NCBI GenBank assembly: GCA_019310965.1
Contig: JAFDDG010000029.1
Location: 1 to 40,958 of the forward strand
Length of the DNA stretch: 40,958 bases
Direction of reading: 5' to 3'
Source: Deltaproteobacteria bacterium
GTDB taxonomy: Bacteria > Myxococcota_A > UBA9160 > SMWR01
Under the pieces are notes generated by a model. The model was given only the letters and a program-made list of their open reading frames with translations. It was not told the DNA's origin and searched no databases. Both the position numbers and the translations under genes were made by a program. Shown piece by piece: positions 30,951 to 38,963 of the stretch. Each line of letters starts with the position of its first letter. The first letter of the stretch is position 1.

Positions 30951-31757
30951 TCAGCGTGATTCGCCCGGAAGTCGGCGTTTCTGGTCGAGGGTTGCCACGG
31001 AGAAGAATCTCTCGTCGATTGTCGGGTTCACGATCAAGTTCTGGAACACGACTTCCGTGCGCGTGGACCGAAACAGGTTGTTCACCTCCAGCCGTGTCGG
31101 CAGAATATGGCCACCTCGCTCGATCATGTGGGTGCGCGGCATGGAAACGATGCGGTGGGGCGCATCGCTGTTGCGAAAGTGTCGTGTTTCGAGGATGGCA
31201 GCATCCGCGGCCGAGACGATGAACTCGATTCGTTCGCCATGGCCAGGGCGCCGGGGCGTTGCCCCGATCGCGTAGGCCCTCTCTCCTGCGCGCTCCGTGA
31301 TGCGAGGTTCGGCGAGACGGTACTCTCCGACCCTGTGCCGTTCGAGGTCTTCGTAGGTGACATCGCTGCCGAGGAAGGCGTCGTTGCGCTGTGCCGTACT
31401 CACCCGCCGCACCTTGCCAAGCGACGGCAGATAGACGAAGGCGTCGTGGCCGCGGTCCTTGGCCTCGATGGTCAAGATGGTCATGCCGCGCAGGTAGACG
31501 GGTGCGATGAGTCTCCCAATGGAGTGTGTCCGGTCGGCGATGATCTTGGAGAGCGCTCGGAAGCGTCTCACCCGCCGCTGTCCTCCTGCGTCGTACATCA
31601 CGAGATCGATGTCGGCGGCGAAATCGAGTTCGTAACGGTTCGAGAATGCGCGGGCGAGCAGCTCTTGGGCTTCTGAACGGCCGCCGTCTGCCCGAGCGAC
31701 GCTTCCGGACGCGACGACCAGGCAGGCGACCACCAGCAATCGAGCAGCCAAGCTCAT
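30951..31757 (-). CDS. LolA-like outer-membrane lipoprotein-sorting protein
   Basis: The product has 268 residues from ATG 31757-31755. Its start overlaps the stop of the histidine kinase gene (ATGA), showing coupling. The signal peptide MSLAARLLVVACLVVASGSV ends ARA-DG, so it is periplasmic. The rest is beta-rich: LDFAADIDLVMYDAGGQRRV, GMTILTIEAKDRGHDAFVYL, YLPSLGKVRRVSTAQRNDAF, and ILPTRLEVNNLFRSTRTEVV. This is the LolA-like family (PF17131 type) usually found beside RND/MMPL exporters. It probably binds a lipid or lipoprotein moved by the exporter encoded two genes upstream. The extended N-terminal helix (LLARAFSNRYELD) fits the family. Confidence 0.88.
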   Translation of the reverse strand: MSLAARLLVVACLVVASGSVARADGGRSEAQELLARAFSNRYELDFAADIDLVMYDAGGQRRVRRFRALSKIIADRTHSIGRLIAPVYLRGMTILTIEAKDRGHDAFVYLPSLGKVRRVSTAQRNDAFLGSDVTYEDLERHRVGEYRLAEPRITERAGERAYAIGATPRRPGHGERIEFIVSAADAAILETRHFRNSDAPHRIVSMPRTHMIERGGHILPTRLEVNNLFRSTRTEVVFQNLIVNPTIDERFFSVATLDQKRRLPGESR

Positions 31758-34099
31758 GTGTTGGCCTCTGCCGCCGGAAGATCGATGCTGACGGTCGTGC
31801 CCTGGCCTGGTGCACTGCAGATGCCGAGGCTTCCGCCCAGGGCGCTGACGATGTCGCGTGCGGCCGTCAGCCCCACGCCGAGGCCGCCCTGGTCCTGACG
31901 GGAGGTGAAGCCCGCCTCGCAGGCCCGCGCCACCGTCTCCGCGCTCATGCCGCGCCCCGAGTCCCGCACCTCCAGGTGCAGGCCGCGCGGGCTGCTCTGG
32001 ACCGACAGCTCGACCGTCGGATCCACGTCGGCCGCAAGGATCCCGTTTTCCAGTGCGTTGGCGAGTACCTGCGTCAGTGCAGCATGGGCGCGCACACCGC
32101 GCAGAGTAGGGTCGAGACGAACCGCGATCCGCGCGTCGCCGTAGCGTCTGCTGACCTGCCTCACTGCCAGCTCGAAGATCTCGTCGATACGCGCCAGGCG
32201 CTGGTTGCCGCTCTCGCCGCTGGAATCCCTCACGAACTGCTGAAGCTCCTGCAGCGCGGCTTCGGCGAGCTCGGCGATCTGGTCCGCGTCACGCTCCAAA
32301 CGGCGTGTGTCCTGTGCGCGCTCCGGAAGCCTCCCCGCGAGTCGCGCGATCCAGGCGAGTTCCTTGCCGAGGTCGTGTGCCAGGGCAACCGCGATGCGGC
32401 CACTGGTCGCGCGCCGCTCCACGGTCAGCAGCTCGGACGCCATGCGCGAGTTCTCGAGGGCTGCCGCCGTGTGGCTGCACAATGTGCGCACGAACTCGAT
32501 TTCGAAGCCCGTGTAGGGCTCGAGGGTCTCACGGGCGCTGACCAGGAGCAGCCCCGGTGTGCGTCGGCCAGCTCGCACCGCCGCGACCACTTCAATGCCC
32601 TGCATCAGCAGCTTCCGGGCATCGGGCCGTGTTTCGAAATCCTCCTGCGCGAGGTGTGCGATTCCCTGCGTCGTCACGAAACGTTCCGCCTCGCCCGCGG
32701 CCGCGACGGCGGGCCCAGGCGTCGGGCCGAACGTGCTCGCGACGCGCCACGCAGAGTCGATCCGCAGCGCGACGCAGCCGCCGGCAGGGTTGAGGGCTGC
32801 GCTGACGGCGCGGGCGAGAAGCTGGGCCACCTCGTCTTCGTCTCGCAGTGCGACGACCCGCTGAGAAAACGCCTCGCGCTCCCTGCGCAGTCGCTGCACG
32901 TGTGGAAGCAGCATCGACTCGACCAGCGTCAGCAACCGGCTGCGCGGTGCCTCCATGGCGGCAAGGGCGCACAGGGCGAGCGCGAAGGCCCGCGCGGCCG
33001 AGATCGGCGCCTCGCCCAGGTCGATGCCGAAGCGCATGATCACGGCGATCAGTGCTGCAGCGCTGCAGAGGTAGACGACACGGCCGATCCAGCGTCGTGC
33101 GTCCCAGCCGACATCGAATAGGTTGTAGCTCGTGATCGCGAGCCCGATCGGAACCGGAAGCGCGACGGTGGCGCAAGCCACGTAGCTCGCCGACCAGACG
33201 GCTGCGCTGCTCGAGTTCTTTGCCAACAGGACGGTGGGGAGGATGGGAAGCAGCAGGGCACCGAAGCCGAGCGTTCGGGCACGTGCGCGTTCGAGCTGAG
33301 ATCGGGACTCGCGGACCGCGAACGCACAGGCCGTGACGACGCAGAGCCATGCCGCGCCAGTGAGCACGAGCAGCAGCGAGAGGAAGGCCGGCCAGACGGC
33401 AGGATCCGAGTGAAGCGCGATCTGCCCGAGCGGCGCAAAGAGAATAAATGGCAGATAGCTGAGCGGAAGCAGCGTTGGCGCCGCGCAGACGATGGGTCTC
33501 TCGCGGGGGAACACCAGGGCCAGGTGGACGAGGACAGAGGGCGCAGCACATGCCGCCATCACCGCCGCGCTGGTGACGCCGGGGGAGTTGCGGCCCGTGA
33601 TTACACCGATGCCGATCGCGGCGACCAGACCGTACGCCAACGCGATCGGGATTGCGGCCGGTGCCGTCGAGGTCCACAGGATCGACAGCGGGATCGCGAG
33701 GCTGAGGCACGTGAGCAAGAGCGCGAAGAGCAGGCGTTCGAATCTCTCAGCCATGTCGACGTGCCGAATCGAGAGGCTGCGTGTCTTTCGCTCACCGTTG
33801 CTCATCACTTCGACGGCGGCCACAGCATCGACCGATGCGGCATTCCAGGCTGCGCTGTCGCTCGCTGCAAACGACACCCGCCGTCCGTTTCGAATCACCG
33901 CTGTCACCAACTCGTCGCTTCGCAGAGAACAATCGACGTTGGTCGGCAGCGGGAGCACGAGAGCGTTTGGCAGAATCCAGCAGGCTGGCTCGGTCAGCGG
34001 TGCGTGGAGCGTAACCAGGTCGGCAGTGAGCAGCGCCAGCGCCGGGCCGAGTGCCACGGCCGTGATCCATGCGCGGGTGGCCCTAGGCGCCGGCTGCAT
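31754..34099 (-). CDS. Membrane histidine kinase with GAF domain
   Basis: The protein has 781 residues from ATG 34099-34097, with GGAAG six bases upstream; GTG 34123 is an alternative in-frame start. An N-terminal helix and a ~100-residue periplasmic loop with Cys (WILPNAL...NVDCSLRS) precede about seven more helices. A GAF-like segment follows (VALRIDSAWRVASTFG... to ALENSRMAS). The kinase core has the H-box VALAHDLGKELAWIARLAG, the N-box LTQVLANALENG and G-boxes DSGRGMS and GGLGVGLTAA. The layout resembles PrsK-type kinases of exosortase systems. It overlaps the exporter gene by 17 bases and should pair with the response regulator at 36395-37624. Confidence 0.88.
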   Translation of the reverse strand: MQPAPRATRAWITAVALGPALALLTADLVTLHAPLTEPACWILPNALVLPLPTNVDCSLRSDELVTAVIRNGRRVSFAASDSAAWNAASVDAVAAVEVMSNGERKTRSLSIRHVDMAERFERLLFALLLTCLSLAIPLSILWTSTAPAAIPIALAYGLVAAIGIGVITGRNSPGVTSAAVMAACAAPSVLVHLALVFPRERPIVCAAPTLLPLSYLPFILFAPLGQIALHSDPAVWPAFLSLLLVLTGAAWLCVVTACAFAVRESRSQLERARARTLGFGALLLPILPTVLLAKNSSSAAVWSASYVACATVALPVPIGLAITSYNLFDVGWDARRWIGRVVYLCSAAALIAVIMRFGIDLGEAPISAARAFALALCALAAMEAPRSRLLTLVESMLLPHVQRLRREREAFSQRVVALRDEDEVAQLLARAVSAALNPAGGCVALRIDSAWRVASTFGPTPGPAVAAAGEAERFVTTQGIAHLAQEDFETRPDARKLLMQGIEVVAAVRAGRRTPGLLLVSARETLEPYTGFEIEFVRTLCSHTAAALENSRMASELLTVERRATSGRIAVALAHDLGKELAWIARLAGRLPERAQDTRRLERDADQIAELAEAALQELQQFVRDSSGESGNQRLARIDEIFELAVRQVSRRYGDARIAVRLDPTLRGVRAHAALTQVLANALENGILAADVDPTVELSVQSSPRGLHLEVRDSGRGMSAETVARACEAGFTSRQDQGGLGVGLTAARDIVSALGGSLGICSAPGQGTTVSIDLPAAEANT

Positions 34100-36398
34100 C
34101 CGGATCTTCCGCATGCCCGACACGCGTTGCGAAGAGGAGCGAAGGAAGGACGAAGAGCGTCGAGGCGAGGGCGCCCAGGATCGCCAGCGCCATGAAGAAT
34201 CCGAAGCTCGAGATCGTCTGCCATGCCGAGGCCATGAAGGTCAGGAAGCCGAGTGCCAGCGCGATGGAGGTGGTGGTGATTGCCGGGCCCACGCTGAGCA
34301 GGGTGCGCTCGATGGCTCCGGTGGCATCGCCATTCGAGAGAGTGTCGCGACGCATGCGATGCAGGAAGTGGATTGCGTCGTCGATCGCGATTCCGAGGAT
34401 GACGGCGGCGAGCATGGCGCGTCCCACATCCACTGACATTCCGAGCCAGCCCATGCCGCCGAGCGTGACTACGATGGGAAGCAGGGTCGGCACCAATGCT
34501 GCGAGCGCCAGGCGCAGCGATCGCAGCAGCAGGCCGACGAGGATCAGTGCGAGGAGCAGCGCCGTGGGAAAGCTGCGCAGCTGGGTGGCTTGCACGTCCC
34601 GGATCCATTCGAAGCCAATGGCTGCCTCCCCGGTGAGTCTCACTTCCCAGAATGCCGGGACGCTGCTGTCGACCAATCTGCGCACGGCCGCCAAGGTGCG
34701 TTCGCGATCGCGATAGGATTGTTCTCGCGCCGCAACCGAGATGCGGACGCGCGATCGGTCGAGCGTGATCCAGGGGGCGAGCAGATCGACGCCTTCGAAC
34801 TCCAACAGCTCGAGCAGCTCGGCATTCTGCCCGAGCCGCTCGCCCAGCTTCTCGAAGCTCGGGTCGTCGTCGTGGATCAACCGGTTCAAGCGTTTCAGCG
34901 GCGTGATGATGCTGCGTGGGTTGGCCAGCCCGTCCAGCGATCCGATGCTCTGCGCCAGGGCGTCGAGGGTCTCGAGTGTCTCTGGCTCGGCAATGTTGCC
35001 GCCCGGCGGCAAGGTGATCTCGAGCTCGAGGGTCTCCGAGGGGCCCAAGCGGGTCTCGACAAAGTTCAGCCATTGCACGACGTCGCTGCGTTGGCCCCAC
35101 GACTCGTACCAGTCCGTGTCGATCTCGAGGCGAGTCCAGCCGCAGGCGAAGAAGAGCATCACTCCGCCCGCCACGGCCAAGACCAGCCCGGTGCGGCGTT
35201 GCGTGACGCGCACGACTCCACCGAGGCCGGCGCGCCACGCCAGGGCAGCGCTTTGGATGGGCGCCGGCTGCGGCGCCAGAGCCACGCCGAGCACCGGGAT
35301 CAGACTGAAGGTGAGGACCAGGCAGCTGACCGTGGCGAAAGCGGCGATGCTGCCGAAACGTTCGAAGGTGTCGAGGTCGCTAGTGAGAAAGGACAGAAAT
35401 GCGGCTGCCGTCGTGAGCGTCGTCAGCGCGCACGGCGCAGCCAGCTGCAGGACGGCTCGCTGCATGGCCTCTCGTCGCTGCGGGCGCGTCGTTGCGTCTG
35501 CCTTGCCGAGCTCCTCCGCGTATGCGCCGAGCAGGTGGATGGCGTCGCACACGCCGATCACCAGTACCAGCGGCGCGAGAACTTCGAGGATCCCGTCCTG
35601 AGGCCAGTGCAGCCAGCCGAGTGCCCCGAACGTCCACACCAGCGCGACGCCGAGAGTCGCGAGGCACAGCAGTGCCGCCTGCAACGATCGCGTGAACAGA
35701 ACCACGATGCCTGCAATCACGAGGACCGTGAACGGCACCAGTCGGGTCGTGCTGGAGGCAAGGTCACGACCCGATACCACCGACGCGACGGCGTCTCCCA
35801 CCAGGTGAAAGCGGGAGCCTCGAGCCTCGAAGGGCCGCAGCGCTGCGAAGATCGCATCGACCACGCCGACATCCGTCTCGCTGCGCGTGTCCACCGGCTG
35901 GACCACGATCGCCCCGACGCTGCCGTCCCGCGAGATGAAAGTGTCGCGCCAGACGGGGTCGTCTATCGCCAGCTGTGCAAGCGCCGCCGCGTCTCGAGCC
36001 GGCTCTCCGGCTTCGACGAGGCGGCGGACGGCGAAGCCGCCTTCGGCAGGGACTAGCAGGGGAGCATTGGCCAGACCCTGGACGCGTCGTACATGCGGCG
36101 AGGCTTCGAGTGTGCGCGTGATGGCGTGCGCCATGTGAAGCGATTTCCTGCTCGCAAGCGTTGCGCACGGGAGCTGCGGCCCGCACTCCCAGGCGATCGT
36201 CAGCGGCAGGCCGCCGCCGAAAGTCGCGATGATGGCATCCAGCGTCTTCACTGACGGGTGATCGTCGCCCAGCAGTACGCGATAGCCGAACTCGCTGCGC
36301 AGACGTGGCAGTCCGCCTGCGAATAGCATCGTCGTGAGCAGCAGGCAGAGCAGCGTGAGCCGTGGCCTCCGCAGCGCAAGCAGCGGCAAGCTCTTCAC
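34083..36398 (-). CDS. RND/MMPL-family exporter
   Basis: The protein has 771 residues from GTG 36398-36396, whose GTGA overlaps the upstream stop. Two repeats each contain one N-terminal helix, a periplasmic domain of about 200 residues and a cluster of five helices. Motifs include PFTVLVIAGIVVLFTRSL, GVCDAIHLLGAYAEELGKAD (D in TM4-like position), and in the second half ILGIAIDDAIHFLHRMRRD. The GD and DDA-H residues carry the proton relay in MMPL/HpnN-type transporters. These move lipids, hopanoids or other hydrophobic molecules to the outer envelope using the proton gradient. With the LolA-like protein it probably forms a lipid-trafficking unit. Confidence 0.92.
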   Translation of the reverse strand: MKSLPLLALRRPRLTLLCLLLTTMLFAGGLPRLRSEFGYRVLLGDDHPSVKTLDAIIATFGGGLPLTIAWECGPQLPCATLASRKSLHMAHAITRTLEASPHVRRVQGLANAPLLVPAEGGFAVRRLVEAGEPARDAAALAQLAIDDPVWRDTFISRDGSVGAIVVQPVDTRSETDVGVVDAIFAALRPFEARGSRFHLVGDAVASVVSGRDLASSTTRLVPFTVLVIAGIVVLFTRSLQAALLCLATLGVALVWTFGALGWLHWPQDGILEVLAPLVLVIGVCDAIHLLGAYAEELGKADATTRPQRREAMQRAVLQLAAPCALTTLTTAAAFLSFLTSDLDTFERFGSIAAFATVSCLVLTFSLIPVLGVALAPQPAPIQSAALAWRAGLGGVVRVTQRRTGLVLAVAGGVMLFFACGWTRLEIDTDWYESWGQRSDVVQWLNFVETRLGPSETLELEITLPPGGNIAEPETLETLDALAQSIGSLDGLANPRSIITPLKRLNRLIHDDDPSFEKLGERLGQNAELLELLEFEGVDLLAPWITLDRSRVRISVAAREQSYRDRERTLAAVRRLVDSSVPAFWEVRLTGEAAIGFEWIRDVQATQLRSFPTALLLALILVGLLLRSLRLALAALVPTLLPIVVTLGGMGWLGMSVDVGRAMLAAVILGIAIDDAIHFLHRMRRDTLSNGDATGAIERTLLSVGPAITTTSIALALGFLTFMASAWQTISSFGFFMALAILGALASTLFVLPSLLFATRVGHAEDPDAAGA

Positions 36399-37624
36399 GT
36401 CCGGACTCGTGCCAGCGCGATCCCGTGCTTGTCGATCAGGCGATAGATGGCACCGCGGCTCTTGCCCAGTGTTCGGGCGGCCAGGCTGATGTTGCCGCCG
36501 GCAGTCTCGATAGCCTCGAGCAGCGACTCGCGCTCTCGCAGCTGGCTCTGTTCGCGGATCTCGGCGAGGGTCGGCTCCTGCTCGGCGAGCACTTCCTCGA
36601 CCAGCTGCAGGCGCACGGTGTGGCGCCGGCTGAATGCGACGCAGCGTTCAACCACGCGCGCCAGCTCGGAGCAGTTTCCTGGCCAGCGTCGTCTCGAGAG
36701 AGCGGCTTTTGCCGCTGGCGAAAAACGCACTCGACGTCCGATATCGCGACCGATGCGCGCGACCAAGGCGTCCGCAATCTCCGGCACGTCCTCTGGACGC
36801 TCGCGAAGTGGCGGCAACTCGATTGCGAAACGCTCGAGGAGCTGCGCCAGCTCCGAGTCGAAGCGGTCGTGCCGTGCCGCGGCGAGCAGGGACTCTCCAG
36901 TCGAAGCGAAGATGCGGACTCGACGGCTGAATACTTCGTCCGTGACGAGCTTCTTGCGCCAGTATGCTTGCGCGTCACGAGACAGTCGTTCCACATCGAG
37001 CAGGTGAATGGCTCCGGTGGGCGGGAGACGCTGCCCGGGTTCGAAGCTCTCGCAAGCGATGCGCACGAACTCTGCACCGCCGGTCACGCCCAGCTCGTGC
37101 AGGCAGGTGACGCTGGTGCGCCTGCCGGAGCCCGGCTCGCCTGTGATCAGTACCGGAGTCCGCAGGGGAGCCAGCGCCGAAACGCGGTCACGCGTCCGCC
37201 GAATGGACTCCGATGTGCCGACAAGCCGAGTCTCGAGGTCTGGATGACTGGGCTCGGGCCTGCGGCCCTCCAGGGCTCGGTCGACCAGCTCGACCAGCTC
37301 GTCGACGTTCGTCTCGTCGGAGGCCACGAACTCGTCGGCGCCCGCCTTGAAGGCCGCTGCGGCATGCTGCAGGGATCCGCGCGCTGTGAACAGGATGACC
37401 GGAACGTCCGAGCGTACGCGGATGCGGCTCAGGAGTTCGAGCCCGTCGCCCCGAGGCATCACCAGATCCGTGATGACGACGTTTGGCTTGTGTCTGCAGA
37501 AGAGCTTCCAGGCTTCGCCACCGCTTCCGGCCTGCACCACCGCGTAGCCGGCGTCCTCGAGCTCCGTCGTCAGCGCGCGTCGCGGTCGTTTATGGTCGTC
37601 GACGACGAGTACGATCCCCTGCAT
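36395..37624 (-). CDS. NtrC-like response regulator lacking GAFTGA
   Basis: The protein has 409 residues from ATG 37624-37622, with GGAAG five bases upstream. The N-terminal receiver has Asp9-Asp10 and phosphoacceptor Asp53 (VVITDLVMPRGDG) with the switch Thr80. The usual Lys of the KP motif is not seen (GADEFVASDETNVDEL). The AAA+ domain has a Walker A, GEPGSGRRT (162-170), with Arg for the usual Lys. The GAFTGA loop is absent: the segment reads CESFEPGQRLPPTGAIHLLD. A Fis-type helix-turn-helix (GGNISLAARTLGKSRGAIYR) ends the protein. It therefore cannot act like a normal sigma-54 activator and may bind DNA as a sigma-70-type regulator. It is first in the operon. Confidence 0.9.
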   Translation of the reverse strand: MQGIVLVVDDHKRPRRALTTELEDAGYAVVQAGSGGEAWKLFCRHKPNVVITDLVMPRGDGLELLSRIRVRSDVPVILFTARGSLQHAAAAFKAGADEFVASDETNVDELVELVDRALEGRRPEPSHPDLETRLVGTSESIRRTRDRVSALAPLRTPVLITGEPGSGRRTSVTCLHELGVTGGAEFVRIACESFEPGQRLPPTGAIHLLDVERLSRDAQAYWRKKLVTDEVFSRRVRIFASTGESLLAAARHDRFDSELAQLLERFAIELPPLRERPEDVPEIADALVARIGRDIGRRVRFSPAAKAALSRRRWPGNCSELARVVERCVAFSRRHTVRLQLVEEVLAEQEPTLAEIREQSQLRERESLLEAIETAGGNISLAARTLGKSRGAIYRLIDKHGIALARVRT

Positions 37625-37689
37625 GCAGGCTTCCAGATTTGCGCCGTGTATCCAGAATCTGCCTCGGCGCGTAATTCGTACCGAGGTGG

Positions 37690-37707
37690 GTGTCCGGATG
37701 TGTCCGG
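37690..37707 (+). repeat. Direct repeat GTGTCCGG, 10-bp spacing
   Basis: GTGTCCGG occurs at 37690-37697 and 37700-37707, one helical turn apart, 66 bases upstream of the response-regulator start. It could be a regulator binding site for the operon. Confidence 0.4.
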
Positions 37708-37764
37708 CATTGCCCGGGGTGCGAAGCGAGTATGCGGGGATTCGGCCGCTGCGGCCGTCAAGCG

Positions 37765-37783
37765 TTCATCAAGGTTTCATCAA
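37765..37783 (+). promoter_or_regulatory. 11-bp spaced direct repeat, OmpR/PhoB-family-like box
   Basis: TTCATCAA at 37765-37772 is repeated at 37776-37783. Eleven-base spacing of such half-sites is typical of OmpR/PhoB-type regulators. It lies between the small secreted gene and the response-regulator operon. Assignment is speculative. Confidence 0.35.
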
Positions 37784-37858
37784 CGAGACGGGAAGCCGCG
37801 AGCGAGCAGACGAGTTCCGCTGCCCGCGACCTCCCGCCCCTGGCGGATCTTGGCGCTG

Positions 37859-38308
37859 CTATTCGCCGTCGCCCTCCTCGAATTCGAGGACCCGGTCTTC
37901 GGCCCAGACGCCGTCGACGTCGTCGGCCATGAAGTGGCCGACGCCCTTCAGCACAGCCACACCGGCACCCCGAGCGCGCAGCCGCAGCCGTGCCCCGGCG
38001 ATCTCGACGCGGGTGCGCTCGTCAGGGCTGCGCAGGGTGACGCGGCCGAAGCCCTCGAGCAGCACGCGGCCGTCGGGTAGCGGTCTCATGCGGCCTTCAC
38101 CGGCGGTGCGCAAGATGGCGTTCTCCTCCACGATCGCCAGGCCGAAGCCGGCGAAGGTTCTCTGTCCGCGGAAGTCCAGCACGACCAGGCCGCTGCCCGC
38201 TGCCGTGAGCTGTCCGCGGCCCCTCAGGGCGACCGCTCCAGCGGCGCTGGCCACGAGCATGAGCGCGGCGACTGCGAGGGCGATCACCCCGATCTTCTTG
38301 GTATTCAT
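37859..38308 (-). CDS. Secreted hypothetical protein
   Basis: The product has 149 residues from ATG 38308-38306, with GGAGGAG five bases upstream. A signal peptide or membrane anchor (KIGVIALAVAALMLVASAAG) precedes a beta-rich Gly-containing domain: RGRGQLTAAGSGLVVLDFRG, GRVLLEGFGRVTLRSPDERT and VEIAGARLRLRARGAGVAVL. Repeated short strands with Gly turns suggest a beta-helix or small beta-sandwich. The acidic end (LEFEEGDGE) is unusual. No family is recognised. Six-base inverted arms (38322-38327 and 38337-38342) just upstream could affect its translation. Confidence 0.7.
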   Translation of the reverse strand: MNTKKIGVIALAVAALMLVASAAGAVALRGRGQLTAAGSGLVVLDFRGQRTFAGFGLAIVEENAILRTAGEGRMRPLPDGRVLLEGFGRVTLRSPDERTRVEIAGARLRLRARGAGVAVLKGVGHFMADDVDGVWAEDRVLEFEEGDGE

Positions 38309-38430
38309 GGTGTCTCCTCCAACGGGCGTGCATGGTGCCCGTGGGAGCCAATCCGAGTGGCGTGGGTTGGTTGCGCTCGAATCGAGCGGCGTACCGCGGT
38401 CGGAGTACAGCCGGCGCCCCGGCAGGGACG

Positions 38431-38931
38431 CTAGGTGGCCTGACGCAGCAGCAGAGCGCAGCCGGCCGCGAGCACAGCGAGGAGTAGCGCCAAGATCGCC
38501 TTGCCGCGCGTTTTCGACGGCGCGTCGATGGCCGGCGGTCGGTAGGCGGAGTCGTCCGAGCCCAGAACCGGCGTCGGCGCGGGGTGGTGCTGCAGCTGTG
38601 GGGCCGGCTGCAGCGACGCGGTCCCGGGCGGGTTCGGCCGCATGCCGCTGAGTCCGAGCCCCAGGGTGCGTGTGAATGCCTTGATGGCCACGCCCTGCAC
38701 TTCGGGAGCTACGCGTGCGGGCATGCCCTGCCGGCGACGCAGTGCTTCCAGGTCGACTGCGTCGGGGTCCATGCCGGCCTTGCGCAGCTCCTCCCGCAGC
38801 AGCGTCATGTAGCGCTCCCGGAAGGCCCCCGGCTTGGCGAACATCGAGGCGATCCGCCAGAAGCGCACTCCGACCAACGTGAAGACCACCAGGACGATCG
38901 CGAAGGGGACGATGGCGGCGATGTCGGCCAT
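38431..38931 (-). CDS. Two-TM hypothetical membrane protein
   Basis: The product has 166 residues from ATG 38931-38929. An N-terminal helix (IAAIVPFAIVLVVFTLVGVR) is followed by a soluble charged region (AFRERYMTLLREELRKAGMD, then VDLEALRRRQ), a Pro-rich linker (QLQHHPAPTPVLG) and a C-terminal helix (AILALLLAVLAAGCALLL). No named domain is recognised. It starts 32 bases after the M36 peptidase gene on the same strand and may be co-transcribed with it. A weak ACGGGG lies directly at the start, so the exact start is moderately certain. Confidence 0.65.
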   Translation of the reverse strand: MADIAAIVPFAIVLVVFTLVGVRFWRIASMFAKPGAFRERYMTLLREELRKAGMDPDAVDLEALRRRQGMPARVAPEVQGVAIKAFTRTLGLGLSGMRPNPPGTASLQPAPQLQHHPAPTPVLGSDDSAYRPPAIDAPSKTRGKAILALLLAVLAAGCALLLRQAT

Positions 38932-38963
38932 CCCCGTCAGATCGGCGGGCCCGCGAGACGACC

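Noticed and set aside
37625..37858. Sigma-54 (-24/-12) promoter for the regulator operon
   Set aside because: The best GG...GC candidate has spacing one base off the required ten and poor flanking bases.
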